Assembly (NCBI GenBank): GCA_030762935.1
Contig: CM060883.1
Location: 36,355,501 to 36,419,500, forward strand
Direction of reading: 5' to 3'
Length of the DNA stretch: 64,000 nt
From: Hymenopus coronatus
Taxonomy: Eukaryota; Arthropoda; Insecta; Mantodea; Hymenopodidae
This document shows positions 44,097-54,310 of this stretch, one piece after another; positions within the stretch are counted from its first letter, which is position 1, and every line of letters starts with the position of its first letter. Below the pieces are notes generated by a model. That model had not been told where the DNA came from. It made no database searches and saw only the letters and a list, made by a program, of their open reading frames with translations. The translations under genes and the position numbers were made by a program.

Positions 44097-44378
44097 GGAG
44101 ATCCATAGCTATCAGCTGAGTCTGCCTCTCTGCCAATAGTAAGCAATGATGTAATAAATATTCCTCAATGCAGTTTCAGTTGGCTCGAGTATTCGCTTGT
44201 ACTGCGTTGTTTTGCTTTGCTATAGACTTTTTTTTACTGTTGTAATACAATGTGTTGTTATTTGTTTCTTTGAAAATGGCTTATTGTCCTGCTGCAGCCG
44301 TGGGCGAGACGAAGTGGCAACGGTGTCACGGAGCGGCCACGAGATAAGGCAACTGTCAGGGACCACTGCGGATCTACC
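44097..44378 (+). mobile_element. TIR element copy I
   Basis: Left end GGAGATCCATAG (44097-44108), right end TGTCAGGGACCACTGCGG with ATCTACC (44354-44378). Shares AGTCTGCCTCTCTGCC, ATTCCTCAATGCAGTTTCAG and ATGGCTTATTGTCCTGC with copy III. About 12 bases of the left inverted end, plus the segment following it, are lost. Confidence 0.8.
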
Positions 44379-44690
44379 TGTCTTTAGTGACTGTCATAAA
44401 CCCATCTCCACCTCCCAGAGAAGGAAAACGTCTATACTATCCTTGGAAACCAATAGCAACCGTGATTTTAGGAATTGACAGTCACTTGTGTATTTCACAT
44501 GGAGTCTGAGTTGCCAAAATTCCGAATTCACGGTTTACATAGAAAGAGAGGGAGAGAGAGAGTGAGTCGCTCTAGAAATAGATGATGTTAAGAAGTTGCA
44601 ATTCTGCTGCAGGGACTGTAAGAGGGAGGGAACCCATAGGGGGTTCCTCAAAGGAGGCGGCTGAACTGTATATTCGTTAACTAAACTCCA
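44379..44690. other. Spacer between TIR copies
   Basis: Unique sequence with a purine-rich AGAGAGAG patch at 44545-44566. No gene recognised. Confidence 0.5.
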
Positions 44691-45027
44691 GGAGATCATA
44701 GTGATCCCCGATAGCCAGCGCACTGTCTCAGCTGATAAGAGGTGTGTCTGCCTCTCAACCAATAGATTCATGCTACGTAAGCAATAATGTCATCCTTGTT
44801 GCAACATTCCTCAATGCAGTTACAGTTGGCGCCGAGTAATCCTAATGTAATTGTAAATATGTGCAATGATAATGACAGTGACTTTGACTATAGAAGCAAC
44901 TATGAAGATGATTTTTAGAAGAGCCCCTGTCCAGCGACTGAGAGGTTTGGTGCTGCAGCCGTGGACGGGACGAAGTGGCAACAATGTGACAGAGCGGCTA
45001 CTGTCAGGGATCACTATGGATCTCTCC
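44691..45027 (+). mobile_element. TIR element copy II
   Basis: Left end GGAGATCATAGTGATCCC, right end TGTCAGGGATCACTATGG followed by ATCTCTCC: inverted ends of about 24 bp. Interior CCAGCGCACTGTCTCAGCTG, AAGAGGTGTGTCTGCCTCTC and TGCTGCAGCCGTGGACGG. Part of the interior present in copies I and III is missing. The length of 337 bp is MITE-like. Confidence 0.87.
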
Positions 45028-45977
45028 AACTTTAGACAGACTATAATGCTTTTCAAATGGGAAGAGTTCTACTCTGCAGCGAATGAAATTCATTATCGTG
45101 ATCTATGTTGCCAGATCGCTCTTTTCGTATTTCCCTCTCGCACACTGAGCATGCATATCTGCCTGGCGATATGTTCATTCATGTGTATTATGAAAACTAT
45201 TTGAGCTAAAATCGGTGGTTTTTACGGTTCTGCTGTAAATATTACTCCCTATCTTCCTCATGAATTATTTTTTTGCAAACTTTGAATATTTTGTCTTAGC
45301 GCAAGTATGAGAGACGGAATCGGCGCGTTACTCCCCAGTTAAGCAGGAATACAATATGTCAACACAGCAGCACTCCGATTGATTGGTGGCGCTCAAGGAC
45401 AAAACCTCATCGCATTTGAAAGTCACTTGTAGGACCATGATCTGATTCTATTGTAGAACGGGCAGGGATCACGGTGGTATGCATAGTATATATTCATAAT
45501 ATACTTCTCGCAACACTACACGATACGCCATATAAGAAGGTGAAGACTCCTATTTTTCTCTAATGATCTGAGAGTGTGAATAGGGTTGCAGTTATATGGT
45601 GAGGGAGAATCGTAGGATGCACACCTGTGTAGCCAAATTGTTTCGTTCAAATCGGCCGTACAGAACTCGAGCATACTGTATATACTGTGTTTTCTCAACG
45701 AGAAATTGGATAAATTGACACCTCAGCAATGTTTATTAGGAAAAGCAAGGAAGGAAGAGAAAGAGACAATGGTTTTGCGGAGGCATTTGGCCACAATACC
45801 CTTATTGTCCCCCCGAGTTTAGAGGATCCTCACATAACATTACAAGTTTTATTCCGCCAACAAACACGTGCTGCCATTCACTGCTATCAGCTGCATGAAG
45901 ATAACTCTTGCTCAGCTGTTTACGTCTCAATCTAGCATGCTATCTTTCACTGCAACAGTACTGGGTGTCAAAGTCAG
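45028..45977. other. Unassigned sequence between TIR copies
   Basis: Unique sequence of moderate composition. Short frames only; no recognised motif. Confidence 0.45.
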
Positions 45978-46185
45978 GGAGATCCATAGTGATCCCTGAC
46001 AGCCAGCGCAGTCTCAGCTGATAAGAGGTGTGTCTGCCTCTCTGTCAATAGATTCATGCTACGTGAACATTATCATCCTGGTTGCAAGACGTAACGAACA
46101 TTCCTCAGTACAGTTTCAGTTGCTGCGAGTATCTACTTGTACTGCCTATTTTGCTTGGCTATATACTTTGTGCTTGTACACCGTA

Positions 46186-46325
46186 GCATTCTTGTGTATA
46201 AATGGAGCATTCCCGTGTATAAATGGAGCATTCCTGTGAATAAATGGAGCATTCCTGTTTATAAATGGAGCATTCCTGTTTATAAATGGAGCACTCCTGT
46301 GTATAAATGGAACATTCCGGTGTAT
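46186..46325. repeat. 21-bp minisatellite with TATAAATGG
   Basis: About 6.5 units of CATTCCTGTGTATAAATGGA. Each unit includes TATAAA. The period of 21 keeps frames open on both strands (VYKWSIP repeats forward, FIHRNAP repeats reverse), so those frames are by-products. Confidence 0.95.
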
Positions 46326-46440
46326 ATTGTAATGCACTGTTGTGCTGTGTGCTAGTGTTTTAGTTTGTTTGAAATGGCTTATTGTCCTGCAGCTGTGGAT
46401 GGAACGAAGTGTGCACAGTGTGATGGGGCAATAACGAAGT

Positions 46441-46753
46441 AAGGCAAATGTCAAAATAAATGTAAATGGCGTGTTATTTATGGACGCTCTTTTAACTACT
46501 GTGGTTCTCAGCGTCCCATTCTAAATTTGGCGTGAAAGACCACTTAATTTTGCTCAGTGGCTTGAGGTTCTTTTACGTGCCGTAAATCTACGATACGGGA
46601 CCAGCGGCTTTACTTCCCTTCCGAAGGAAGCCATGCTAAGGATTTTTACACCCGAAAAAATCCATTGTCCTCCGCCGGGTTTGAACCCGCGACCTTGGGC
46701 ATATGAAGTTAACATGGTAACCATTACACCACGGAGGGCGAAGGCAAATGTCA
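46441..46753 (-). repeat. SINE B with 13-bp target duplication
   Basis: AAGGCAAATGTCA occurs at 46441-46453 and again at 46741-46753, flanking a SINE of 287 bp. Reverse strand: CCCTCCGTGGTGTAATGG, TAACTTCATATGCCCAAGG, B-box GCGGGTTCAAACCCGG, body CTTCGGAAGGGAAGTAAAGC and GATTTACGGCACGTAAAAG, with an A-rich tail. CAT lies in the anticodon position. The insertion postdates TIR copy III. Confidence 0.95.
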
Positions 46754-46774
46754 GGAATCACTATGGATCTCTCC

Positions 46775-48072
46775 GACCGTGGAATTGCACTCGGCTAATA
46801 CAATTAAATTAAATCAGGGAATGGATCAAAAAACATTATGTAATATAGTTTTAAAATCCTACGTTAATCTGATTCGTTAGAGGCGCGACAGAGATCAGGC
46901 TCAGAAGCAGTTCACTCTTTCTTTTTTTTCTTCCCCCCCCCCTTTTTTCTTCCATTTCCGCTCTCGCATTGGAAACACTTCATATACGGTATGCGCCAAA
47001 ATGACGTATTGGACAACGATTGTGCAAAAATTTTAGAAGGTCCAGATTTTCTGCTCAAAGTATAGTTCCCCAAGGAGTCAAATTCACTTGGACGATTTCA
47101 TCAATCGCCAAACACTCGTTTTCTTGGTTTCGAGAGCGCGGACATTATCGTGCAAATACCGCTACTTACAGAGCATGTGATGATTTATGAAAGTCTTTTC
47201 TAAATGTGATTGTAGATAAATTCTTTGTGATGACACCAAGTATGTTATATTGCTACACGGCTGACGTAGCTCAGGGGGATTGCAGCGCTCGCGAAGGGTG
47301 TGCGCATCGCGATGACAAATAAAATTCCGGACAATTCTCTTGACTATACCCTTAGCCCTTTTATTCCAGCCTCGGTCTTTGTTACCTAAGTAGCATTTAA
47401 GCTGTTTCTTGTAAAAAAAATTATAAGCAGACGTGTCGCGACCACGAACGGCATAGAGACGTTCTGTTTTGGGTTTCGAAGTGGCGTTCTGTGGAGCTCT
47501 CAGCGTTCTCTTGAGTTCAACGTTTCCGTAGGTGTTACCGCTACAATATCATTACCAGATCTGAGAATGCATCATTTATCTCTAACACATTATAACTATT
47601 ATTCACTATTAAGAGCGTATGAGGGAAAGAAAGGGACTGAGCCGGCTGAGAAGGGATAGAACCAAAAAGAAGAGTGTTTTTTGGCGGAGTGATATAATTT
47701 GTCACAGAATGATGCATGGTGATCGATTTATGTATGTATCTTGCAGCGGCCGAGATATAACGCGCACCACAGTCGCGCAGGCAACGTTTAGTTACAAGTT
47801 TAACAGGAAATTGCTGCAATTAAGACGGTAATCTAATCGCAAGGGAAGGAATTTGACATTGGATTAGCGGTAGGAGAAACTGCGTCAATTTCGGTATTGA
47901 TTCTGGGGAACCAGATGCGGTGACCTGTTTAATTACCTTAGTGTACATATTCCTGTTTTCACCCGATGCCAACAGAAAACTATTTGCTGATTTTTTTTTT
48001 GTTTGTTTTTAAAACTGAATTGTTTAAACCATTTATTATTTTATCTACCAAGCACCTAGCAAGCAAGAAAGT
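46775..48072. other. Unassigned sequence
   Basis: Contains a pyrimidine tract (46917-46960, with a C-run) and otherwise unique sequence. GACGTAGCTCAGGGGGATTG at 47263-47282 resembles an A-box, but no B-box follows. No gene recognised. Confidence 0.45.
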
Positions 48073-48797
48073 AATTAAAAGTTAGCAGAAATAGTCTTAG
48101 AAACGACATAAGGGAGTACCATTGGTTAAGGTGATAGTCAAAAGCTGGTTGCGATGTGACTGAAGTTCCTTTGTATGTATGGACACGAATTGACAAATTC
48201 CTACATGAGAAAAGTATAAGTTTTTTAAAGCTGGAACCAAAAACAAGGAATATCTCAAAAACGATCAACTCCACGAAAAAAAATTAATATGACATAAATG
48301 GTGTGATTACATTTTTTGTGCAGTAAGTTTTTGTCTATCTTTTACGGTTTACCAGTTATGCAAAGTTCAATAAAAATCATCCAGAATAAAGTGGTCTTTA
48401 AGGCTATTCCCAGAAAATTCAATATATACAATTTATTTGCTTTATAAATATATCTAATATACGGTATTTTAACCAAAGTCGTTAGAGCTATTTTCAGAAA
48501 ATTTAAATTTTTAAAAATTTTCCATGTAAAGGGTAGTTTGGGGTGGGGAGATTTCTCTCAAAATCTTGGTGTCGCATCCCTGGAAGATATTAAATTTAAA
48601 TACCAAGTTTGGTATTTTACCGATTTTTCGTTTTTGAGTTATCGTGTTCACAGACACGCTGGCAGACGGACACGCATACACACTGACAGAATATATGGGA
48701 CCCTAAAACGTCTGTTTCCGGTGAAATCTGGTATCAAATTTTTGGGTGGAATGAAACACCTTCTCTGTACACCTTGTACATAGTACGTGTAGAGAAA
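48073..48797 (-). mobile_element. HLE copy 25 (type 1), truncated start
   Basis: Begins inside the distal region (AGTTAGCAGAAATAGTC), with a short deletion just after. Type 1 block GTTATCGTGTTCACAG. The microsatellite is replaced by ACGCTGGCAGACGGACACGC. The palindromic end is partly decayed. Confidence 0.85.
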
Positions 48798-49365
48798 TAT
48801 GCAAGTGGACCGCTGAGTTCCTATTAGGAGAAGACATGACCCAGGCGTGATCTCAAGGTCACACGTTTACCCTGGCAAAATGCTAACTTTTGAGATAAAG
48901 GGTCCACATTTTCTTTCCGGTAGGATGTTCGTCCGTGATTTATGTTACGTAGGTATTGTCTGAAGAACGGAGTTTCGCTTGATTAATGTGGTACGGAAGG
49001 GTGCCTGGTTTGAGTTGTGAAGCTGACCTGAGCACTTCCGGCCACTGCGTGTTTATTCAGCGCTTTTTTGCCAAGAAAAATGAGGGCGCTTTTATAAAAA
49101 AGTTTCTTTCTGAAATACTGCAGTATAAACCGTGCAGCTATATTTTCACACTGTGTTTCGGAATTGCGGACTTGTTTGGAGAGGAGCTGAAGGATTTGTA
49201 TGAAAGAGAACTGTGTATGCTTAAGCTGTTCCATTGTCCAATACCATTAAGCATTTCTAAAATCCCCCCCACCCAAAACAACCTCTTCTGATTCCAACAG
49301 CATATGCATGTGATCATCTCGCATCTGTATGAAAAACATGGTTTACTCCATAAGTAAAATTTCAT
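48798..49365 (+). other. Unique stretch with a 102-codon open frame
   Basis: The forward frame at 48986-49291 reads ...CVFIQRFFAKKNEGAFIKKF, then LSEILQYKPCSYIFTLCFG and DLFGEELKDLYERELCML. Composition is more protein-like than most frames here and it is not in a repeat family seen in this window. No domain is recognised; it may be a chance frame, an exon or a fossil transposon gene. Confidence 0.25.
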
Positions 49366-50204
49366 AAAAAAAAATCTGATGTGTTCCATTCACACCACTT
49401 TTTCTACATATTTGTAACAAATCATTGTTAATAAGCTTATTCTTTTATCTATTTCATACTAATCGAGATAAACATTAGCAAAAATGGAGCTATTACTTAT
49501 TTCCTCATTAGTAGGAGGGAAATAAAGCGAATACACTATGCTAAACCGGCAGTCAAATGTTTTAAAATGGGGTTGCTATGGGATTGAAATCCGATTATTT
49601 GCGACACCAGAGTTGACAATTATTTTAAAACAAACCAATAACAAGAAGTATCTCAAAAACGGCCAACTCCACGAAAAGAATGTATATAACACAAATTGTG
49701 TGTCTTAACGAGATAAGCATTTTGTGTAGTAAGGTTTTGTCTATCTCTTACGCTTTACCAGTTATGCAAAATTTCGCAAAATTCATTCAGGATAAAAACG
49801 TCTTCAGAGGCCATTCCCAGAAAATTCAAGATATACATTTTATTTATATCTAAATGTCTTTAATATACTGTAGTTTAATCAAAATCGTTAGAGCCACTTT
49901 TGAGAAAATAAAAAATTTCGAACATTTTTTCATGTAAAGGGTATTTGGTGGTGAGGGAATTTTCTTGAAAGTCTTCGTATCGCATCCTTCGAAGCTACTG
50001 AGGCCTAACCAAGTTTGGTATTTAACGGACTTTTCTCTTTGAGCTATGCTGCCCACGGACAAGCGAACCTTTTTCAAAAAATGTTTTTTATTTGAGTCAG
50101 GGGATCCTAAAACATGTATTTCCGGTGAAATCTCGGTATCGAAATTTGGGTGCATTACAATACCTGCTCTATACAATATATCCATAGTACGTGTAGAGAA
50201 ATTA
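49366..50204 (-). mobile_element. HLE copy 26 (type 2)
   Basis: Antisense copy with A-run start, CATTCACACCACTTTTTC, type 2 block GCTATGCTGCCCACGG and almost no microsatellite (ACGGACAAGCGAACC). The terminal palindrome is altered (CTCTATACAATATATCCATA ... GTACGTGTAGAGAAA). Confidence 0.85.
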
Positions 50205-50277
50205 ATAAATACCAATATTTCACAGAAGATGCACATTTCGAAACTCTCTAAAATCCCCCCTCCTAAAGTATCTGTAG

Positions 50278-50712
50278 AAAAAGCTCCTTGTCTTTGAGTG
50301 TAAGCACATAACGTTGTAATTCAAAAACGAAAATTGTTAAATGCCAAACGTGGTAATTAAGTTCAGATCTTCCAAAGGATGCTACATGATGTTCAAGAGA
50401 ATACTCCTGTACAAAAGTTGTTATTTCTGATTCTCTCAAAGAAGACCCTAACCGTTGTAACGATTGTTATTAAAATACATTATATTTAAGATATTTACAG
50501 GACAAATAAAAACGTATATGATGAATGGGTCCTCTTCCTTCCGAATGATTTTTGCATAAGTGGTACATCATTAGAGATAAACAAAATCTTATCACACAAA
50601 AATTGCAGATCTCGTTAAAACACAAAGTTTCTATGAAATACAAATTTACTGTGAAGTTAACCATTTCTGAGATATTTCTTGTTATCGGTTTGAATGTTCA
50701 AGTAATACATTC
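50278..50712 (+). mobile_element. HLE copy 27, old, split by HLE copy 28
   Basis: Diverged sense copy: CAAAAACGAAAATTGTTAAA, CCAAACGTGGTAATTAAG, GGATGCTACATGATG, core, GATATTTCTTGTTATCGG and GTAATACATTC. It stops at 50712, and TCAAATGGGAAG, the sequence expected next, appears at 51469 after copy 28. Confidence 0.78.
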
Positions 50713-51467
50713 TTACTTTCTCTATACTTACTATGTATATAGTGTATAGAGAAGGTATTGCACTCCACCAAAAATTCGATACCAAGATTTCACCAGAAAT
50801 ATAGGTTTTAGGGTCACCTGTATCCAAAAAAAGTATTTTCAGAAAAAGGTCCGTGTGTGTGTCTGTGAACACGATAACTCAAAAACTAAAAAAAAACTAG
50901 GTATTTAACTTAAGTATCTTCCAGGGATGCGACACGAAGATTTTGAGAAAAATCCCCTCACCCCAAACTACCCTTTACATGGAACTTTTTTCGAAAATTT
51001 TAATTTTCTAAAAAATTACTCTAACGATTTTGATTAAAATGTCGTATATTAAAGATATTTACGTGACAAATAAAATGTATATATTGGATTTTCTGGGAAT
51101 AGCCACCACACAAAAAATGTAGCGCACTTTAAAGCACACAATTTATGTTATATACATTTTTTTCGTGGAGTTGATTGTTTTTGAGATATTCCTTGCTTTT
51201 GGTTTCAGCTATAAAAATATCTCACACACGACTTTGTGAACTCGTGTCCATACAAACAAAGGAACTTCAGTCACATAACAACCAGCTTTTGACTGTCACT
51301 TTAACCTATGATACTCCCTTATTTCGCCTACAGGGAAGCAAGTAATAAGACTATTTCTGCTAATTTTCTCTCGATTAGCGGGAAGTAAATAGAAGCATAA
51401 GCTTTTTAACATTAATTTATTGCAGAAATGTGGAAAAAATCATGTGAATGGAACACATCAGATTTTA
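50713..51467 (+). mobile_element. HLE copy 28 (type 1), nested
   Basis: Sense copy from TTACTTTCTCTATACTTAC to ACACATCAGATTTTA. Type 1 block CTGTGAACACGATAACTC. A deletion near 51105 removes part of the core. The small terminal stem ATGTG-AATGGAA-CACAT is intact at 51442-51458. Its insertion into copy 27 gives both boundaries, with no duplication longer than one base. Confidence 0.9.
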
Positions 51468-52795
51468 CTCAAATGGGAAGCTACTATTTGGGTGGGGGGA
51501 GCGAAGCTTTTGGACGTTAAGAACCAATCAACCATCAGAATGTGACCCTTCTATTAACGGACACTGGAAGTAAAATTTCAAATTTCTTTATTTGTGTATA
51601 TATGTTACTGTGATTGCATTGCTGTTATTTTAATATGATTACCAAATACACGCATCTCAAAATTTCAGAAAATTGGTTTAGATTTTTTGAATTGGAGCTT
51701 TGAACCATGCCGTAAAAGGTTTACGTGATAATATTTCAATAACTTTAATTACTGAGTTATATTTTTTTAAAAAATTAATTGTTTTTTGATAATTTTTTTT
51801 GAAAAGTTACTATTATATATAATTTTGTCGCCTGTAATATCTAGAACGTATACTACTGCTCATTCTGAGAGATTTGAGTTGTATTTAAACAAAAACTGAG
51901 AGGCATGGAACATTTTGAAAGTGTGAAAATGTAGTTTTGAGAAAAACACTGTTTTATAAAATATTGTTCTAGGAAATGGTTCTTTTGACAGCTTACGGTC
52001 AACATTTCAGCCTCAATGCCTCTTAAATTCACACACACACTCTCGCTCTCTCTCATTCTTCCAGACTCTAAAGAGGATGGGGAATAGTCCATCCCCATAT
52101 TCCAATAGTTGTTTTTGGATTCTTATATAAAATTAGTTATTGGATCCCATAATATGAAACGTACATTTTTGTCTTAGTTGTACATAGGATGGAAATAAAC
52201 ATAGCGGAAGTAAGTTATAGGATACCTAGTTTATCATTTTAACGAGATTCTAAAACCTATGTGCACCAAGTTTTGACAAAACGATAGAAAAAATTGTTCC
52301 TTGATAATGAATTCAGTGAACAAAGAGGACAACTTGATGATAATAACGCGATATGCCAATCTCCCCTTTCAATAACTCAATTAAAAAAGTTTAAACCTCC
52401 CCATTTACTACTTTGAGGTGGAAGTAATTAAAAATCTGCCATGTTCTCGATAAAGTCACAAAATATCTTCCATTATTCATATTCAGCGAAACGGGTATGA
52501 AATTGGGTGACATGAACCTTAACCCCACCCCAGTTTTGAACTTTTTAATACACATGCAACTTGTGCTTGCTTTGTAATATGGACTTGACATGTATACAAA
52601 GAGGTTATTGTCGTGAATATTTATTGTGAATATCACTTTCATTATCTTTAAATGTATTAATTTTGAATGAATATGTTGTATTAATTTGATTTTAAATTTA
52701 CTTAAGAAGTTTAATACAAATAATGCTTTTTATTGTAACAATTTATCTTAGGTTGTAATATAATTTTTGTTATGTTTTATTAGCTGTTTTAACTG
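51468..52795. other. Unassigned A+T-rich sequence
   Basis: Apart from a possible short continuation of HLE copy 27 at 51468-51480 and a SINE C fragment, this is unique sequence without recognisable genes. Short reverse frames at 51853-52098 and 52391-52642 have no known motif. Confidence 0.45.
52025..52092 (-). repeat. SINE C fragment
   Basis: CACACACACTCTCGCTC, CTTCCAGACTCTAAAGAGG and GGGGAATAGTCC match the mid-body of reverse-oriented SINE C (compare 61525-61565). Head and tail are absent. Confidence 0.6.
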
Positions 52796-53276
52796 TATAC
52801 TTTCTCTATCCCCGTGTGCACAATGTACATAGGGATAGAGAACGTATTGTATTCCACTCAAAATTACGATGTCAAGATTTCGCCGGAAATACATGCTTTG
52901 GGACTCCCTGAATAAAAAACATTTTTTTTTTTTACTAAAAGGGTTGGGGGTCCTCTCAGTCAGAAAAAAGTATATTTAGAAAAAGGTCCGTGTGTGTCTG
53001 TGGACAGCATAGCTCAAAAACAAAAAGACCATTAAATACCAAACTTGATATTTAGGTTGGGTATCTTCCAAGGATGCTACAAGAAGATTTTCAAGAAAAT
53101 CCCCCTACCACAAACTAACCTTTACATGGAACAACTTTCGAAAATGTTGATTTTATAAAAAATGGCTCTAATGATTTTGATTAAAATGACGTATATAAAG
53201 ATATCTACATCCCAATAAAATGTATATCTTAAATTTTCTGGGAATAGCCTCTGTGGGCCTCTTTATTCTGGATGAA
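52796..53276 (+). mobile_element. HLE copy 29 (type 2), truncated, CCC/GGG stem
   Basis: Starts TATACTTTCTCTATCCCC. TCTCTATCCC (52803-52812) pairs perfectly with GGGATAGAGA (52832-52841), where other copies have TATAC/GTATA. Type 2 block CTGTGGACAGCATAGCTC. The copy stops at TTTATTCTGGATGAA, losing the distal half. Confidence 0.85.
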
Positions 53277-53769
53277 ACCTTCCGAAGAGTTAAACACATC
53301 TCTAAAAATAAATGAAGGCAGAAAGTTTATAAATAATAAAGGTATCCAATGCATTAATAATTAACCGCTGCAAATATTACCCTACCGTGACATTCTGCCA
53401 ATTACACCCTTTTAGATGAGAGAGAAGATGCAGTGGCCATGTGGTCAGCATATGGACGGCTATAACGTAAAGCATCAGTTATTTGGCTGCTGCAGGAGTT
53501 GGGATACAGATAGGGCATTTTATGAGGAGACTGGACACCAACCCAGTGAGGATGTTATACCTACGCCCCTCGAAAAGTTCTGCTGGAGGGAGGAGGAGTG
53601 GAGAGGAGACACAGGGAGCCGGAACCAGGAGTAATAACACAAAAGTCCCTGCAGTTGCCAGATTGAGACGCCCCTGAATGGATAGGTAGATTGAGAACCC
53701 CCGTTCTATCTGGAAGGTCCAACCCCCTCCCGGCCCCATAACAGTACCATCTACGCTTGCAACTTTAAA
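53277..53769. other. Unassigned, G+C-richer
   Basis: A less A+T-rich stretch (53410-53760) with overlapping short frames on both strands, none with a recognised domain. It adjoins SINE F and may belong to a longer unidentified repeat. Confidence 0.4.
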
Positions 53770-53955
53770 ACAGATCAAACTGGGTTAAGGAGAATATGAT
53801 TAAGAAACATTACAGAAGGGTGGAAAATTCGGGGAATGAGAGAAACAATTTCAGCAGGGGAAATCCAGCGGTTGCCGGGAATTGAACCCAGGACCTCTGG
53901 AATGCCATTCGCACCCATTATCTCGACGCCACCTCGCTCGGTGACTGCGGCAGTA
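53770..53955 (-). repeat. SINE F, single copy
   Basis: Reverse strand: GAGCGAGGTGGCGTCGAGAT, AATGGGTGCGAATGGCATTC, B-box CCTGGGTTCAATTCCCGG, then body GCTGGATTTCCCCTGCTG and TCATTCCCCGAATTTTCC. The GAGCGAGGTGGCG start is reminiscent of tRNA-headed SINEs reported from insects. Only one copy in this window. Confidence 0.65.
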
Positions 53956-54310
53956 AGACTCTTAAACAAGTCCATTTAGGATGAACTACCAGATATCAAA
54001 GAACAGCTCTTAAAAATAGTTTTATATACTGTATTAATTTTTTCGAGAATGATTCAACCAATTACTACAAAGTTAGATTTATAAGATTTCTTAAATTCCT
54101 CATAAAGAAAAGCTTATATGACATCTTAGATTACTTTTTCCAAAAGGAAGTTCTTTTGGAGTACGAAAAGAAAAGTGGACACATTTCTCCCACTATTGGT
54201 ATTTCAGATTCCTTTTGTTATTTGTATGCGTATTTAGGAATTTATATTTCTTACGCCTTATTGGGGTATTAAACTCACTTCCTGGTTACTAATGAAAACT
54301 TATACTTCAT
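53956..54310. other. Unassigned A+T-rich spacer
   Basis: No gene or repeat recognised. Confidence 0.5.

Larger units (their letters stand above)
45978..46774 (+). mobile_element. TIR element copy III, with minisatellite and SINE inside
   Basis: Left end GGAGATCCATAGTGATCCC with TGACA (45978-46001), right end TGTCAGGAATCACTATGG with ATCTCTCC (46749-46774). The interior has the 21-bp minisatellite (46186-46325) and a SINE B with 13-bp target duplication. A short frame from 46374 reads MAYCPAAVDGTKCAQC; the first residues also occur in copy I, so it may be a trace of an ancestral coding start. Confidence 0.88.

Noticed and set aside
46137..46454. Repeat-peptide genes (VYKWSIP or FIHRNAP repeats)
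   Set aside because: The 21-bp period keeps several frames open at once. No start context or flanking coding sequence supports a protein.
47263..47330. tRNA-like A-box string GTAGCTCAGGGGG
   Set aside because: No B-box, no cloverleaf pairing and no SINE body follow.
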